From contig CAMCTH010000273.1 in NCBI GenBank assembly GCA_945877965.1, positions 1-6,545 of the forward strand: a stretch of DNA of 6,545 nucleotides, read 5' to 3'. Below the pieces are notes generated by a model. It was not told the DNA's origin, made no database searches, and saw only the letters and a list, made by a program, of their open reading frames with translations. The translations under genes were made by a program, and so were the position numbers. The stretch is from Planctomicrobium piriforme (GTDB lineage: Bacteria; Planctomycetota; Planctomycetia; Pirellulales; PNKZ01). How positions within the stretch are numbered: the stretch's first letter is position 1; each line of letters begins with the position of its first letter. This document shows, piece by piece, positions 5,813 through 6,545 of the stretch.

Positions 5813-6313
5813 ATCGAAAAGTCGCAGCGCATTAATGAACAAATCCGCATCACGCCCGTCCGGGTCATTGGTGCCGATGGAACCCAACATGGAGTCATAC
5901 CGACCGACCAAGCGATCGCCATGGCCCGCGAAGCGGAGTTGGACCTCGTCGAGGTAGCCCCCACCGAGCGGCCGCCCGTTTGTCGCATCATGGACTTCGG
6001 CAAGTTCAAGTACCAACAGAACAAGCGACAACACAAGAATCACACCCACCAAACGAAGATCAAAGAAATTCGTTTGCGTCCGAAGACCGACTCGCACGAC
6101 TTGCTGACCAAGGTCACGCATGCGCGCGAGTTCCTGGCCGATAAAGACAAGGTCACCATCTCCGTCGTCTTCCGCGGTCGCGAAGCCGCGCACATGGACG
6201 AAGGACGCAAGGTCATGCTGAAGATGATCGAAGCGCTGACCGACGTCAGCAAAGTCGAATCGGGCCCGAGTACGATGGGCAAGCGCATCTTCTGCACGCT
6301 GACGCCCAAATGA
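5813..6313 (+). CDS. infC: Translation initiation factor IF3, non-canonical ATC start
   Basis: Binds the 30S subunit, prevents premature 50S joining and checks the start codon and initiator tRNA. Starting at ATC 5813 gives 166 aa, close to the usual 165-180. The N-domain (1-66) opens with EKSQRINEQIR, continues through GADGTQHGV and DLVEVAPTERPPVCRIMDFGKFKY (43-67), and is followed by a Lys/Gln/His-rich linker (about 68-83). The C-domain (about 84-166) contains KEIRLRPKTDSHD, VVFRGREAAH (118-127) and ends GKRIFCTLTPK. The start is chosen from the GGAGGT seven bases upstream and the fit to the family N-terminus; TTG 5798 would add five residues lacking a ribosome binding site. A rare start codon is characteristic of infC (AUU in E. 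coli), where IF3 discriminates against its own start and so represses itself; the same control is inferred here. rpmI and rplT, the usual downstream partners, do not follow. Confidence 0.97.
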   Translation: MEKSQRINEQIRITPVRVIGADGTQHGVIPTDQAIAMAREAELDLVEVAPTERPPVCRIMDFGKFKYQQNKRQHKNHTHQTKIKEIRLRPKTDSHDLLTKVTHAREFLADKDKVTISVVFRGREAAHMDEGRKVMLKMIEALTDVSKVESGPSTMGKRIFCTLTPK

Positions 6314-6341
6314 GCGCGGAACGCGGAGCGCGGAACGCGGA
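6314..6341. repeat. 14-bp tandem repeat directly after the infC stop
   Basis: GCGCGGAACGCGGA occurs twice back to back (6314-6327 and 6328-6341), starting at the base after the infC stop codon. A further GCG begins a third copy. I recall similar GGAACGCGGAGCGCGG strings as common low-complexity spacers in planctomycete genomes; that is memory, not a search. It looks like an expanded intergenic repeat. Confidence 0.8.
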
Positions 6342-6366
6342 GCGACGGAAAGAGAACGTCGCTCCG
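6338..6366 (+). terminator. Hairpin after infC, possible terminator without U-run
   Basis: CGGAGCGACG (6338-6347) and CGTCGCTCCG (6357-6366) are perfect 10-bp arms around a purine-only loop GAAAGAGAA. It begins 24 bases after the infC stop and overlaps the end of the 14-bp repeat. The downstream bases (TTCAATGCTCC) have no T-run, so it is a stable 3' structure rather than a textbook intrinsic terminator. Confidence 0.45.
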
Positions 6367-6444
6367 TTCAATGCTCCGAGTAGTATTGGGGTTAAGCACG
6401 CGCGGCAAGCACGCTTGCGGTTTCGCGGCGCGATCACTCTTCTG

Positions 6445-6469
6445 ATCTGCGTCATCTGCGAAATCTGCG
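6445..6469. repeat. 9-bp periodic ATCTGCG repeat
   Basis: ATCTGCG occurs at 6445-6451, 6454-6460 and 6463-6469, each separated by two bases, giving a strict 9-bp period. In the frame of the following gene it reads ICVICEICG. The string resembles a short dispersed repeat I recall from planctomycete intergenic regions. Its presence warns against extending the next gene upstream through it. Confidence 0.6.
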
Positions 6470-6483
6470 GACGCTTCTGCTTC

Positions 6484-6545
6484 GTGACCGCAGCAGAACC
6501 GCCGAAACCACTCGCGTGCGATCTGCTCGTCGTCGGCGGCGGTGA
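6484..6545 (+). CDS. Probable FAD/NAD-dependent oxidoreductase, 5' fragment cut by window end
   Basis: The frame reads VTAAEPPKPLACDLLVVGGG up to the window edge. DLLVVGGG is the first strand and glycine-rich turn of a Rossmann FAD- or NAD-binding fold, typical at the very N-terminus of flavin-dependent oxidoreductases and dehydrogenases; the substrate cannot be told. The start is uncertain. GTG 6484 is the conservative choice, without a clear ribosome binding site. TTG 6415 would give a signal-peptide-like leader (RFRGAITLLICVIC, later FVTAAEP). The frame is in fact open back to ATG 6310, which overlaps the infC stop as ATGA, but that extension runs through three simple repeats or hairpins and is unlikely to be coding. 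TAA|EPP looks like a signal peptidase region, favouring an exported protein. Confidence 0.5.
   Translation, partial: MTAAEPPKPLACDLLVVGGG

Noticed and set aside
1..6545. CRISPR array, toxin-antitoxin pair or defence system
   Set aside because: No regularly spaced repeat-spacer structure and no additional small gene pair was found. The short tandem repeats at 5562, 6314 and 6445 have no spacers.

Overview
The window looks like a chromosomal segment from a member of the Planctomycetota, probably of the Pirellulales type. Four things point there: a secreted protein resembling the DUF1598 family (known to me mainly from planctomycetes), a tyrosine integrase with the N-terminal wording typical of that phylum, a GC-rich dispersed inverted repeat whose spurious translations (GEAPAEPS / GSAGASPSR) are familiar from planctomycete genomes, and GC-rich genes separated by long spacers. 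The taxonomic call is recognition, not computation.

Left part (1-1615): the apparent end of an integrated element. A tyrosine recombinase gene (194-1423, minus) lies directly beyond the 3' end of an intact tRNA-Val(GAC) gene (1542-1615, minus). That is the classic layout of an island integrated at a tRNA 3' end. The element would extend leftwards beyond position 1. Between the two genes is a strong dyad (1447-1466) inside a longer inverted repeat whose outer arm covers the integrase ribosome binding site. Positions 1-193 hold only short direct repeats and no gene I can support.

Middle (1616-3501): chromosomal backbone. A signal-peptide-bearing DUF1598-like protein (1844-3232, plus) is followed by a 97-bp nested palindrome (3250-3346) whose 41-bp centre itself folds into two perfect hairpins, and then by a plausible sigma70-type promoter for thrS.

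Right part (3502-6545): translation genes. thrS (3502-5553) encodes a full-length threonyl-tRNA synthetase with all editing, zinc and class II catalytic residues. After a 259-base spacer with a tandem repeat, a hairpin, a candidate promoter and a structured leader comes infC (initiation factor IF3). Its best start is a non-canonical ATC codon, 7 nt after a perfect GGAGGT, which matches the rare-start autoregulation known for this gene. infC is not followed by rpmI-rplT. Instead there is a cluster of simple repeats and a hairpin, then the 5' end of what looks like an FAD-dependent oxidoreductase (DLLVVGGG) cut by the window edge.

I see no wholly new multi-gene system. The most interesting items are the ATC start of infC, the three-way-junction palindrome, the tRNA-Val/integrase boundary, and the RBS-covering inverted repeat in front of the integrase.
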